A DNA stretch of 64,000 nt. It comes from Dactylonectria macrodidyma. Its lineage: Eukaryota > Ascomycota > Sordariomycetes > Hypocreales > Nectriaceae. The first letter of the stretch is position 1. Every line of letters begins with the position of its first letter. The stretch spans positions 496,001 through 560,000 of the forward strand of contig JAGMUV010000025.1 of the NCBI GenBank assembly GCA_020744425.1, read 5' to 3'. Made by a program: the position numbers and the translations under genes. Below the pieces are notes generated by a model, which was not told the DNA's origin, did no database searches, and saw only the letters and a list, made by a program, of their open reading frames with translations. Below, one piece after another: positions 24,252 to 35,099 of this stretch.

Positions 24252-26470
24252 GCCGCCTTCTGCGTTGCACTGAGCACTATGGCTTGGCGTGGATCGGTCG
24301 TTTCCTCATCCGGCAACTAGGTAGGCAGCGATTGCAAGCTTCATGCCTGTGCGCAACTTGATCAACTTACCACCTCTGCACAAGAAAGCCCCCAGGCAGA
24401 AATCAGGTAAGGGTAGGAGAAGGGCGTATTCGCATTACAAGGTACCTGGGGTAGGTGTGGCTGGGTGGTGCGGCTGAATCACATGTCAACGGGTTCATGT
24501 CTTCCAGTCATCTTCCTCCGGCGCTCGGATCGCAGTCCGAGAAGCAACTGACCACGGCTCGGAGGACCACACAGCCTCCAACTGCAGCCAACTTGAAACA
24601 GGCGCCTACCTAATGATTGGTGCCTATGGTGAAGCTGCTACGGCGTCCTGCAGGATTATACTTACTAGCTGTGTTACATTGAGTAAATTACATCCAGCCA
24701 GGGAATGTAACGAGCGTTTTCCGTCCCCATGGCGCGGGGACACATTGTGTGCGACCAGCGGTCATCGCCCTGCAGTAGCGCGGTGTGTCAGACACGGCCC
24801 GCTAGTTGGGGTACGTTGGCAGGGTGAATGCCGTCGATCCTCCCACCCACCGTACGGGCCTGCGAGAGGCAGGCAATTTGAGTTGTGATTCCAGCTGTAG
24901 ATACGCGGGAAACCACCTACTAGGGACCACCCCTGGGAGGCGTGCACTGGCCTGGCCGTAACGTATGGCGGCCCAACATCACGTAGACGTTTCGTTCCTC
25001 GGCGAGACGTCATGTTACGGTATCTGAACCCACTGCAACAATACTGTTATATAGCGAAATCAGAGCCTTCAAACCGATCATTCGCAATGTTCAACAGCTT
25101 TTTCAAGTCTAGCGCCTGCATTTTGGTGGCTGGTGAGAGATGTGGCACACTGCGGGAGGAGCAATGTAGCTGATCTCATTAAAGTGTGGCGGAAGGTCGA
25201 TATGGTCGCATGGAGGTGTGAAGCATCCAGGGGTCTAGAACGCTCCTACATACCTACAGGAGTGCTCGACTTTGGCTTAGCTAACTATAAGGCGGGGTTA
25301 TTCAAACCCATTCGTAGAAAGTAAGCCGCTTGTGGCCGCCAATTCCCGAGGAAAATGCATCAGCGCGAGCGAGCATGGCCCCTTATTCGCAAGGGATACC
25401 AATTACGAAGCCGAATCATATAGAGAGTAGCGGCTATGAGTGTTGGTGATTAGACAGTGTGGGAATTTTAGAACTTCCAGAAGCTAGGCCAACCAAACTA
25501 CCGGCGGTTGTTGCACCTGGTAGCTAAGCTGGGTGGGGTTGAGTCACAACTCGGAATTTTTTTACCATGTCATTCTCCTACTGTTGCATTGTTGGCTAGT
25601 ATCCACCAAGCCTTGTCCCCTGTACCGCGAATGACTAAGCCACATCCCCAATGCTATGAACTCGAGGGGGTGTTAAGCTGGCTTGAGCTGGCCCTGACGT
25701 AGCACCGTGGGTCGTGTGTGCCCTATAGATGATAGACACTATCCAGTCATTAATCTATTACTCGGAGCGTACAATTCGCTGATAAAAGTTCTTGAAAAAA
25801 AGAAGTAAGCTTGCCTTGGCAGTGTATCGCGGTTCTTGTTGTGATGGTGCTAGGATGGCAATTATGGTACAAGTGGTCAATCACAAGCTCTCCCCTGAAA
25901 AGTTGTGTCAGTGAAGAGGGGGGAGCCGTTAATCAGTGATTGACGTGGCCGATCGGCGGTCACAAGTGCATCAATGGGTGGAGAAGACCCTGCTGCAGGT
26001 GAACAGGGCGTAACTGGAAAGTGTAAAGGCCCACCTCGAACTGCCGATAGAGCCGTTCAGTCTGCCTAGTGAAGCCCAACATTTCTAGACAAGGGGCCAT
26101 TGCTGAGACACAATATCGGGCGGTGCTGTCGGCTATGGCCCACTGTCGCTGCTGCTTTGTCTAATGCAGTGTAGCAGATGGCTTCCGAAGATAGGTATGA
26201 AGAAGAAATGTGACGAGCTTTCGCACTTCTTGCCCCTTCTTGATAGCTTCTGACCGAGCCACCAGTGGCATGACGGTACTTTGCGCCGCGTTCTCAGATA
26301 GCGGGTGTTGATGCATGGTACGGTGGCTACAGTAGGCCGCATCTGACCATACAGGTACCAACATGGCTCCTGGAGAAGTGATTTCTAGGGTTGCTTGCTA
26401 GCAATGTGGTCACATAGTGTGAGGGTGCACTCCGAGAAAATAGCAAGTGTTTCAAAATGCGGTCAGCTGT

Positions 26471-26526
26471 TGTTGGGAAACAGGGGGGCGCAGCTAATTG
26501 TTGGGAAACAGACGGGCGTAGCTATT
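26471..26526. repeat. 28-bp tandem duplication
   Basis: Two abutting 28-bp copies (26471-26498 and 26499-26526) share TGTTGGGAAACAG, then GGGCG and AGCTA at the same offsets, with four or five differences. It lies in non-coding DNA. Confidence 0.75.
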
Positions 26527-27376
26527 TTTGTATTAAGAGAATGTGCTCCGCTGATGTCGATACTCGGACGGCAATGTTAACATTTCACTTTTTCTTGTTG
26601 CCGAAGCTACACGTTCTCAGTCAGCCTTGTCGCCTGGCCGGCATGGACCTTGCTTTGGTTAAGGGCATCCGCAAAAGACATCTTTTGCCACGTCACTGGC
26701 TCTATCAACGGCACCCGATGTACGCTACACGCTCTAAGCCGAGATAAATTGTCCGTACGAGCTAGCCACCGCCGCGGCTCGGACCTTGACCTTCACAGCG
26801 AGGTGGTTCGGCGTGGCGATGTTTCTGCAGCGTTCTCACCGGCGGCCGTCACAACGGCTAGTCTCGGGCTGCGTCCTGCCTCAGGGACTTGTTGCAATGC
26901 AGTTCTCCCACACGCCAAAGATGCCATGACTTTAGAATGGCGCGGTACTGGAATTCCATGGCTTTGGAATGTAATAGCCATGGACGACTGTCCCAGATTC
27001 GCACCCCTGCAGTGGCGAGAAAGCTAGAATGCGGCGGTGGATTTGTTGGGCTTACACTTAACCTCAATGACTAGTCTGACGCTTCTCACGGTACCCCCTT
27101 CTCCAGCTTTAGTTCCATGGCCCCAACGAGCAAGTCGACGTACGAAGTTAACGAGGGTCATCCTACGTCACTCGCGGGACAGGGGCGGTGAACTGAGGGC
27201 ACAACGCACCTCAGTAAATTCGGCCGGTACTCTCGGTAATCCAACTCCCTCTCTCATCATCCCTCGCGCCGCCATCGTCAGAATCTGCCCACCACACACT
27301 CTCAGCAAAGGTGACGGTCAAACGAAGCAAGGTTTTGTCAAGCACAGCAGATAACGCGAGGAAGACGGCAACCACG

Positions 27377-27739
27377 ATGTTTTCGTCAGAACCATCTTCT
27401 TCTGCACCTCTCAGACAGAGAAAGGCCGCCAGCAACCTCCTTGGGTTCGATCGAGAGAACCATGAAGAGTCTGACGGCTATGTCGAGGACGAAGATATGG
27501 TATCCTCACTCTCGTGTGTATATATGCAGACGCTTCCGAGGTGCCATGGTCTCAAAGTCTTAGCTTGCATCTGGCAGTGTGTATGTTCCTATCACGATGT
27601 GGCCGCTCCGCCAGATGATGCACGCACTGACGCAGCATCTAGTGCATCTGCGAATATGAAGGGACCCAAGCGAGCAACGAGAGATGCACTGGCTGCGAGC
27701 ACCAGCGCTGCTCTAGATGCTGCGAATGATGGAAGGTGA
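27377..27739 (+). CDS. Hypothetical small protein (uncertain)
   Basis: An ATG in good context (CCACGATGT) opens a frame of 121 codons. The first 40 residues (SSEPSSSAPLRQRKAASNLLGFD, then an acidic GYVEDED stretch) look like a real soluble N-terminus, and the last 45 are Ala/Ser/Asp-rich. The middle, from about 27497, begins with GTATCC and contains a low-quality segment, so one intron may be present there. No family was recognised. The opposite strand also has open frames, so this may be accidental. Confidence 0.25.
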   Translation: MFSSEPSSSAPLRQRKAASNLLGFDRENHEESDGYVEDEDMVSSLSCVYMQTLPRCHGLKVLACIWQCVCSYHDVAAPPDDARTDAASSASANMKGPKRATRDALAASTSAALDAANDGR

Positions 27740-28361
27740 CCGACAACGACGCCACCGCTGTGATGAGCCATCGGTCCACGTTCCCTGACACACACTAGAC
27801 GGAGGAAGTGACCTCGAAGCAGACGTTCGGTTCAGAAAAAGTGGTGATGACAAAAAGGGGGCGGGAAGGGAAGGGATGGAGTAACGGACAGTAAAAAAGT
27901 TGTGCAGTTCAGGGAGTACTACCTGTACGACTGGCCGGGTGGATTATAGTATGAGGAGTAGGCCGGGCCTGGTAGAGAAAAACTTGGAAGTAGCAGAGGA
28001 GGCGGTAAAGGCCCCCGGGGGGGGGGGGTTTCAGAGGGCTGGAAGGCGAGAGAATATGGCGATGAGGGTTGGGTGGAGGCAAAGTAGGGATGGAGCGGGG
28101 TAGGGAGACGAAAGAAAGAAAGAATGGGACTGGTGTTGTGGCTAGATGGGGGGCTGCAGGAAGAGAGAAGTTCTCGGGACCTACACCAAATTGTTGACAG
28201 GAAATCGGAGAAAAGAGAGAGTTCAATCTATTATCAGTTAATTAAGAAATGTTGTGAGACAATCTGTCAAATCTCCTTCGTAAATGCCGTTACGCCCGAT
28301 CCTCACCAATTTTCACACAACTGTCAGATTCGGGCGCTGTCAAAACGCGACACCAACCAAG
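27740..28361. other. Purine-rich gene-free stretch with a G12 run
   Basis: From about 27840 to 28220 the plus strand is strongly purine-biased (many GGGAAGGGA and AGAGAGA runs), including twelve consecutive G at about 28017-28028. It lies downstream of the NLR-like gene on the minus strand. No coding sequence is supported. Confidence 0.5.
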
Positions 28362-30865
28362 TCAAACGCCATGTACCCATGGGAGACGGCATCGTTTCGA
28401 CCGGTTCTCATCCTGCCTGTTGCGTGTTAGATCTGCGACAACTTGGGGCCACACAACATCGTTCCAATACGGGCATCGCTGCTCTCGTCCCTCCCACAGC
28501 TTTTCAAAGTCCGCTCGTTCGTATTCCACACAGTAACTCGCTCGTCTGGGGTGACTTCTTCGAAAGTCGAGGATGTTGTGGCCGCAGTAATCCAGCACGG
28601 CGTCCCAGAGATCGCCCAGGTACGAGCCGCATTCCAACGCGCAGCGCTCGTCGAAAGCATCCCCGTATGCGAGACTCGTCACAGACCATCCGAGGCCGTC
28701 TTTTCCATGTATGTCAGCGCCTCGGTGTATGAGGTACACGAGCGCCTGTTTCCAGCCGTCCTTGACAGCTAGGAATGGCCTCGACGTGAAGAAGATGTGT
28801 AGACAGTTCGATCCGTCGTCGGCCGTATCGTGTACGTTAGAGCCACGATCGAGAAGGAAGGAGAGTTTTCGAATGGTCGATTGTGGATCTCGATCGTTCC
28901 TGTTCAGATGAGAGTCGTCAATATAACAGGCACTTAGCAACGCGCTCCATCCGCTTAACTGCCCGCTCGGTGTACTAGTAACCCGCATCGTTGCAACCCC
29001 ATAATAAGCGCTGATGTCGAAAATGTGACGAAGGATTGTGTTGGACTTATTTGTAAACGAGCAAGTTAGACTAGCAAGTGACGCATGAAGCATCGTAGAC
29101 GGAACGTACGGCAGAGGTCTGCTGACCGGACACAAGATGCAGAACGCTATGTCGGCGGGGAAGCTCAACTGTCGGGTCTCCGCCGCCCCTGAGAAGAGTC
29201 TCGGCTGTTTTATCGAGGTTCCGTAAGTAAGCCATGTGCAAAGGTGTTCTATTGTTGTTTCGTGTTAGGTCGTCCACAAAAGCCAAGAATATGGTGCCTA
29301 CACTAGACGGTCGGCGGTGGATCCCTCATGAAGGGGCACCATCTCGTCCACATCCAGTCCTTCCTGTATCAAGAACTGGCATAATTCAGGGTGAGGCAAG
29401 GCATGCTGCATATCGCAAATGTCAGCGTGTTCCACGAACACTCACAACGCAACGCACGTGGAGCAATGACCATCCGCGAGTATCATGGTCGCGCAGGTTT
29501 GCGCCGTCTTGAGCAATCAGAGCCATCAAGTCAGCTTTATTACCATCGGCCGCGAGTTGAAATACCCGAGAGTCTCTGGGACGGATGTTGATGATGCAAA
29601 TACGCGGTGGTATGCATACGACGTTATCGAAAGTTGATGGGGCTTGATGCACAGAAAGTTCAACCATGCGGTGTGACCTAATCGGCTTGAAACGAAGCAA
29701 GGCCGAAAACTCTCTCGCAAGCTTGTGTTTGTTGATTCGCGTCAGATTATTCGTCGTCTCGCCGTTCGATACCCGGTTGTTCGCCGTCTCGCCGTCTGTC
29801 GTCTCGGAGGCAGTCCTATTCGCGTCGTTTCGGAAGCGGTGCCCGGTGCATGTCATTTGGCGCTTTGTGCTACAGAGAGCTAATTCCACGCCGCCAAGAT
29901 CGATGGTTTTCCGCTTCCGCTGTTGGTGAGAAATGAGTCTCTGCACACTGCAATCCGGGACTCTTGATGGGGCTAACACATGTCAGTGTCTTCGGGGTAA
30001 TTTTGGGATCGGCTACGCTCTCACTATTCGTGTTGATGTTAACTGACGAAGCAAGTGAGAGTATACTGATAACGAGTTTTAACTCCTCCCCGATATTCTC
30101 TTGGAAGCAAGAAAGATTCCGTCCTCCGCTTGCTCGGTTCGATTCGCATTCATGCCATCGCGCAGATTCTAGAAAAATCTCTAGATGCTGCATTATTTGG
30201 AGAACATCCTCAGAATTGACCGTACGTTCGTGGTACTCAAGTAGTCGAATCAATCTGCTAAGAACAATCTCGAGCTCTGGGTTAGAAAATTGAGTCGACT
30301 CTGGCACACTTGTGATCGTCAGTGCTCCATTTGACAACGTTGGGAGGCTCTTCAAGTATTTCAAGGGATAGAATATGGCAGTGTCGTTCCAAAACTGTTG
30401 AACAAGACTAAAATCATGTGATGATTGCGCCATATGCTGTGCTAGCATAGTAATCTGCAAAGTAGTGAGTCGCCCGTTGAGCATACCCACATGGCCGCAG
30501 ATAACTCTCTGCATCTGCCACAGATCTTTCTCGTTGACAGAGGCCTTGACTCTTCTCCAAAGCCGACCACTTCGGCTGTTGGCTTCAGAAACAGTAAGCA
30601 ATTCCAGTCTCAACTTGAATGCTGCAACATCAGTGACACAATCTCTGACATAACGAGCCAGGTCAGCCACATCTGGTGTGTTTTGGATTGGCAATGTGGA
30701 GATCGTTTCGAGGAGTTTTTGTAGCTGCTCAACTTCGTTGCTGAGTGCCTGTAAGGCGAGGGATCCATGTTTGGTGGCAGATAAGACATGATGGAAAGCC
30801 CTCGTTGATGCCAAGGCAGCGCTAAATAGCGTCACCACCGTGGCAACAGCACTGAGAACCTCCAT
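28362..30865 (-). CDS. NLR-like protein: fungal STAND N-terminal domain plus ankyrin repeats
   Basis: On the minus strand the ATG at 30865 starts MEVLSAVATVVTLFSAALAS, the N-terminal helix typical of fungal STAND/NLR N-domains; residues 1 to about 200 follow that pattern (ALQALSNEVEQLQKLLETI). Exon 1 (30865-29978) joins in phase to an exon starting at 29919. An intron with GTGAGTG donor and ATGCAG acceptor (about 29431-29405) and another from GCC|GTACGT to AATAAG|TCC (about 29105) restore ankyrin-like coding (GWSLLHVRC, ELCQFLIQEGLDVDE, NNNRTPLHMAYL, DDGSNCLHIFF, LIHRGADIHGKDG). Near 29290-29315 the frame changes without a convincing intron, so a lesion or a non-standard splice is possible. 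It ends with the fungal ankyrin-gene tail FEKLWEGREQRCPYWN. No NACHT/NB-ARC P-loop was seen. The likely role is nonself sensing or signalling, inferred from architecture only. Confidence 0.65.
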
Positions 30866-32659
30866 GGCGGGAGTGCTGGGGCCATGAGTTTTGTCGATCA
30901 CCGGGTGGCGAAAACTGGAAGATATGAACAGGGGGAAGCAAGAGATGCTCGTGACAAGTGCAAGAGGCTTTGTTGGCTATCCGCCAAGGCTCGGGCTGAC
31001 ACCCAGGTGGCGTTTTGATCTGACATGCAGCCGAGCTGAGCTGTGCCCGCTGTGCCCGCTGTGCCCGCTGGCATAAGCGGTTCTGCACATTGATAGCCTC
31101 ATGCCCGAAATCTGCAGTTCTGCCTAATTTCCTCTCACTCTTGGCCTGGCGATTCCATAGAGGTTAAATAGTAACCATAAACGGTTGAGATGGCTCTCGC
31201 AATCTCGCATTTTCGCTTCGGCAACAATGTCGATAACGTTGACGATGCCTGATCCCAACCGGCACGTTAACGTTTTTGTATTCCGTAGTCAACTCCTTAT
31301 GCAGGGCGCGTAACTTTAATGGGCTCATCGCACCGCGTCGTCACATGGGAATTAGACGCCAGATTACTCCGTATCACATGCATGCCTAGTGTTGCAGGAA
31401 GCCGGTATTGGTGTGCATTTTCTGCCACATACACCCCTTCAATCCTGGTATCCTTTTGCACATTAAACAAATGGTCCAACTGAAGAGCCGTTGACGAAGC
31501 ATTAGCGTGCAAGCTGCGCCATAAACAAGTATTGACTAGTCAGCCTGACCTCATGTTCAGCCGTCACTTTGACCCCGCATTGAAACTTGGCGATTCCACC
31601 ACCGGCTTTGGGGCAGAGCAGACAGCTTCATACATAGTAGACTGAAACAAAGCAATCACAACAAATTTTGGCTTCCCAGGTCAATCAATTTAACCTATTG
31701 CGATTTCTCTTTCCAGATAACGACACAAATCGGCCCGAAACTTCCTGCAGCTGTGTGTCATCAGTATGAGTGACCAGACAACTTGAGGCTGTTGTTGACC
31801 ATTCAGAAGACCTATGGACAGCCTTCGCTTACGCCAAGCCTATGTGCAACGTTAGTGTGGCGGCTGCCACAAATACCTTCCACCTACCGGTGAACGCAAG
31901 GTTATCACAAAGTGCCAAATGATGCAGTCAGCTATTAGGACGTTGGGTTGGCGAAAATAAGCCAGGTTCAAATGCGAAATGTGCTGCAGAAAATCTTGAC
32001 ATAAGCCTCCTTGAGATTAGGCGGCGGGTAATGTGATCAAATTCCGAGTTTGTGAGTAGTGGAAATTTCAAGTCCGCAGAGCCTCCGCTAGTCACCGGAT
32101 TGAATTGGAGGACACCAACTCGAAAATTTCAAGCAGAATTAATCCTGATTGCAAAATCCTCATAATTATGTGCTGCCTTGGTCCCTTGAAACTTGTGCAG
32201 AGACTATTGAATCTGATCTGCAGTACGTTTGGTTGGGTTGCAAAGTTGAAAGCGCCCTCTTGGGCAGCGTAGCTTGCTTCATCAGTAAAGCTTCTACCTT
32301 AGACAAATTGTTTTGTCAGAGTCGGTATCAGCCTGTGTGGATAACCACTCATCGTGCATGCACTTCGAAACGACGTCACTTATGCGGAGAAACCGCGCGC
32401 GCTACAAGGCTGGGGTCGGGTTTGGAAAATGCCAGCATTGTAAGGAAACGACCGCTTTCTGTCATTGTGCTAGCAACTCATCTTTGAAGGAGCGGACAGC
32501 CTGTACCTGATGAAGTGGACTAATGATCTGTCAGGCGCAAAAATGAATGCCTACAATCACCCCAAACCCTTAGACCAAGGTTAATGATAACGGGAAAGCG
32601 TGTGCGCATAAACATAAAGAGAGAGAAGCTTTAATTCCCATACACGGTCCTCAGCCCTC
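30866..32659. other. Intergenic region, no gene recognised
   Basis: About 1.8 kb between the NLR-like gene and the end of the GTPase gene. It holds a triple 9-bp repeat (TGTGCCCGC, about 31042-31069) just upstream of the NLR-like start. No coding frame was supported. Confidence 0.5.
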
Positions 32660-34349
32660 TTAGTTTCTGCCGTCAAATGGAGCGGTTGGTGGCCCCGACC
32701 ACCAGTTGGAAAGAGTTCCCCACGTATCAACCCAAGAAGTACTTCTTTGACCCAATCCCTTCTTCCTATTGCTCGTGGGTTCGCGCCTGCTGGCCAGGAA
32801 GAACAGCGCAGCCTCCTTTGCGACATCGAGCCACGCAAAGACTTGTCCAAACCACGGACGCGCGTGGCCCTTCCGTTGTTGGTTCGACTTTGACGTATCG
32901 TGAGACTTTTTCTTCTCCGAGCCGCTGGGATGAGATTTTATGTCTGATGTTGTATCTGCTTCCTCTGCATTTGGTGTTGTTTGTGGCGGCTTAACCTCCG
33001 GAGCAACGGCAGGCGAGGGTGCATTCGACGGTCGCTCCACTTCATGTAGAAGTTTACCAGGTGGTGCTCGCTGCGATGCTGGCGTCGACACATGTACAAG
33101 GTTGTTTTTGATTTCCAGCTGAAGACGCAAAGGGTTGAGTTCCAAGACCTTTGCAGCTTCCGTCATGTCCCAACGAGTCTTGTTTGCCATTTCGCGGACG
33201 ACTTGCAGTTTGACCTTTGTTGTACCCCCGTACCGCCTGGTAATCATGGCTCTGACCTCCTTTGCTCTTTCATTGGAATGCATTTCCAATGACAGTCGCT
33301 CGATTAGTTGACTCGGGTCATTTGGTGTGTCTTGTTTGATGCTATGGTGGTAAACGTCACCTCCATGATAGCGCTGAGGACCAATAGGTGGAGGGTTGAG
33401 AATCTCAACCAGGCGATGGTCATTCAATAAACCGGGGAGGTTGGCTTCCCAAGATTTCTTGAATTGGGCTTCGTCCATTGAGTCCCACTTGCTTGTCACG
33501 ATAGTAATGTGCTTGTAAAATTCGGGCCCGCAGAAGCACTTCACCCACTGGATGGTTGTTAAGTCTGGTCTCATCATTCTAGCCTGAGTGCCACCGTATA
33601 CAAACAGAACCCCGGAAATAGTGACAAAGGGGCCGAGAGCATCCAGACAAGTGATGATATCATAGAAGTTCTCCATATCATCTATGTCAGCGGCGCCAAA
33701 GCCTGCAGTGTCCACAAACAGATACTGCTCACCATCAATGATTGCTGGGCAAACTTGATAGTTTTTGGTTCCTACAGGGAATTCGTCAGCTCAACAGTCT
33801 GACCTTTTAGTATGTAAACATACTCGAACTTACCCGACTTGTGAGAATCTTCAGTGGGAAGTTTCTGGCCAGAGATTTCGCTTAATAGCGTCGACTTTCC
33901 TGTCCCAGACTGCCCCACAACGAAAATGAGCTTGGTTCCACGGAGACTAGAGTTTATTAGGACTTTGATCAACTCCTAGGTCGCGATACTCACTATTTCT
34001 TGATAAATTTGGTCACAGGCTTCGAAGCAGCCCCCTTGGACTGTGCAACGAGCCTCTTGAGGCCAGAGTACGCCCCTGTAACCCAACCATCTGGACGTTC
34101 CGAGCTGTCTGAAGGGTTATGCCCTTCAGCATCATCATCGTCGTCGTCGTCGTCGTCGTCGTCGTCAGAGGTATAATCACGAGCACCACCTGAAGGATGT
34201 ATGACTTCGGACACAGGAAGGAAGGTACCCCGAGTGGGAGTTTTTGGCTGACCCGTACTACAGGGAGTGTGGGTGACGGGCACAGGTCCTGCTTCAGAAG
34301 AAGCAGAGCCTTGGGAGCCCTGGATGTCGAGATGCTGAATCATGGCCAT
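32660..34349 (-). CDS. P-loop GTPase-like (AIG1/septin-type G domain) protein
   Basis: Three exons, 34349-33994, 33946-33834 and 33771-32660, encode 526 residues with consistent phases. The first 118 residues are low-complexity, with a run of twelve Asp (about 62-73). The G domain shows a Walker A motif GQSGTGKST (about 130-138), VDTAGFG as the G3/Walker B region (about 176-182) and TSKWDS as the likely G4 specificity motif. The GVLFVYGGTQARM segment before G4 is typical of the fungal AIG1/TRAFAC-like group. After residue about 330 the protein is charged, proline-rich and probably disordered, ending with a hydrophobic/tryptophan patch (WLDVAKEAALFFL, WVDTWGTLSNWW) that could touch membrane. 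Its role is unknown; such GTPases often sit near fungal NLR-type genes. It is divergent from the Clr5-domain gene. Confidence 0.8.
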
Positions 34350-34457
34350 GTTGGCGGTAGTGGTGGCGATGGTGTTTGTTTGAAGAGACGGCTTGTAAAA
34401 GCAAGAGATGTAAGTTTCTGGCTGATGATAGAAGTTGAAGAGAGGGAATAGGCTGAG

Positions 34458-34465
34458 TATTTATA
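34458..34465 (-). promoter_or_regulatory. Possible TATA box of the GTPase gene
   Basis: On the minus strand TATAAATA lies 109-116 bp upstream of the ATG at 34349. It is a perfect TATAWAWA match at a typical fungal distance. Confidence 0.45.
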
Positions 34466-35099
34466 CCCATCAAGTCTCGCAAATCCTCAATTCCAGTCCG
34501 ACTGGCGATGTCTAAGTGGGAAAGGGACTCTCAAGTGCCTTGTTCAATGATTGGCCTTACACTGAGAGCTAAGAGATACTACCTCCACTTCCTTGCACCT
34601 GCAGTAAAGTTCACTCTCGGCAGTTCGTATAGGTCGAGATAGAGCCCATGACCCGCACCTCTGCATACGTAGTCTGGCGCTACTTGACGTCGTCACCGTG
34701 CGGAGCTGATCAGTACAATGCAGCTATTGGTTCAGAGCTGGACTGAACTTTAGTGATTCTACCAATAGATTTCATTATCTCGAGGATGTCCACAGCGATC
34801 ATGTCACCGGGATTCAAGCCGTGTAAAGACTCTGGCTAATGAGATCCTTGACTGACAAAATATGATGCGTCATTCGGGCACCTCCGCATTTGTCGTCCTG
34901 AGGCCATAATTAACCCTCGGAGGTCATCTCAGGTTGCAAATTCTGCCCAAGATCAGCTTCTCTGCACAATCATTGCAGACTTTCCTACACATCTCTCATT
35001 TACTCTCTATGTCAGCCACTTGGGAGAGAGTCAGAACACGGCACCAGTCTATTCACAGAAAAGGACACGGCGCGATACACACCACGTTGGACCATCAGG
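34466..35099. promoter_or_regulatory. Divergent promoter region: GTPase / Clr5 gene
   Basis: About 630 bp without coding capacity lies between the GTPase TATA element and the Clr5 gene start. The last 100 bp before 35100 are pyrimidine-rich, as in fungal 5' leaders. Confidence 0.45.

Larger units (their letters stand above)
20967..27376. other. Gene-poor region of about 6.4 kb
   Basis: No frame longer than about 130 codons and no recognised family was found on either strand. The region holds perfect palindromes, GGTACC/TACCTA-rich DNA, a 14-bp minisatellite and a 28-bp tandem duplication, listed separately. A short start-like frame at 25087 (MFNSFFKSSACILVA followed by a GTGAGAG donor-like site) has no convincing continuation. 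Confidence 0.5.

Noticed and set aside
25087..25130. Start of a secreted-protein gene (MFNSFFKSSACILVA followed by GTGAGAG)
   Set aside because: No downstream exon with cysteine pattern or other coding evidence was found.
27592..27795. Ala-rich minus-strand frame that could be a membrane protein
   Set aside because: It mirrors the Ala/Ser-rich plus-strand frame; neither has family support.
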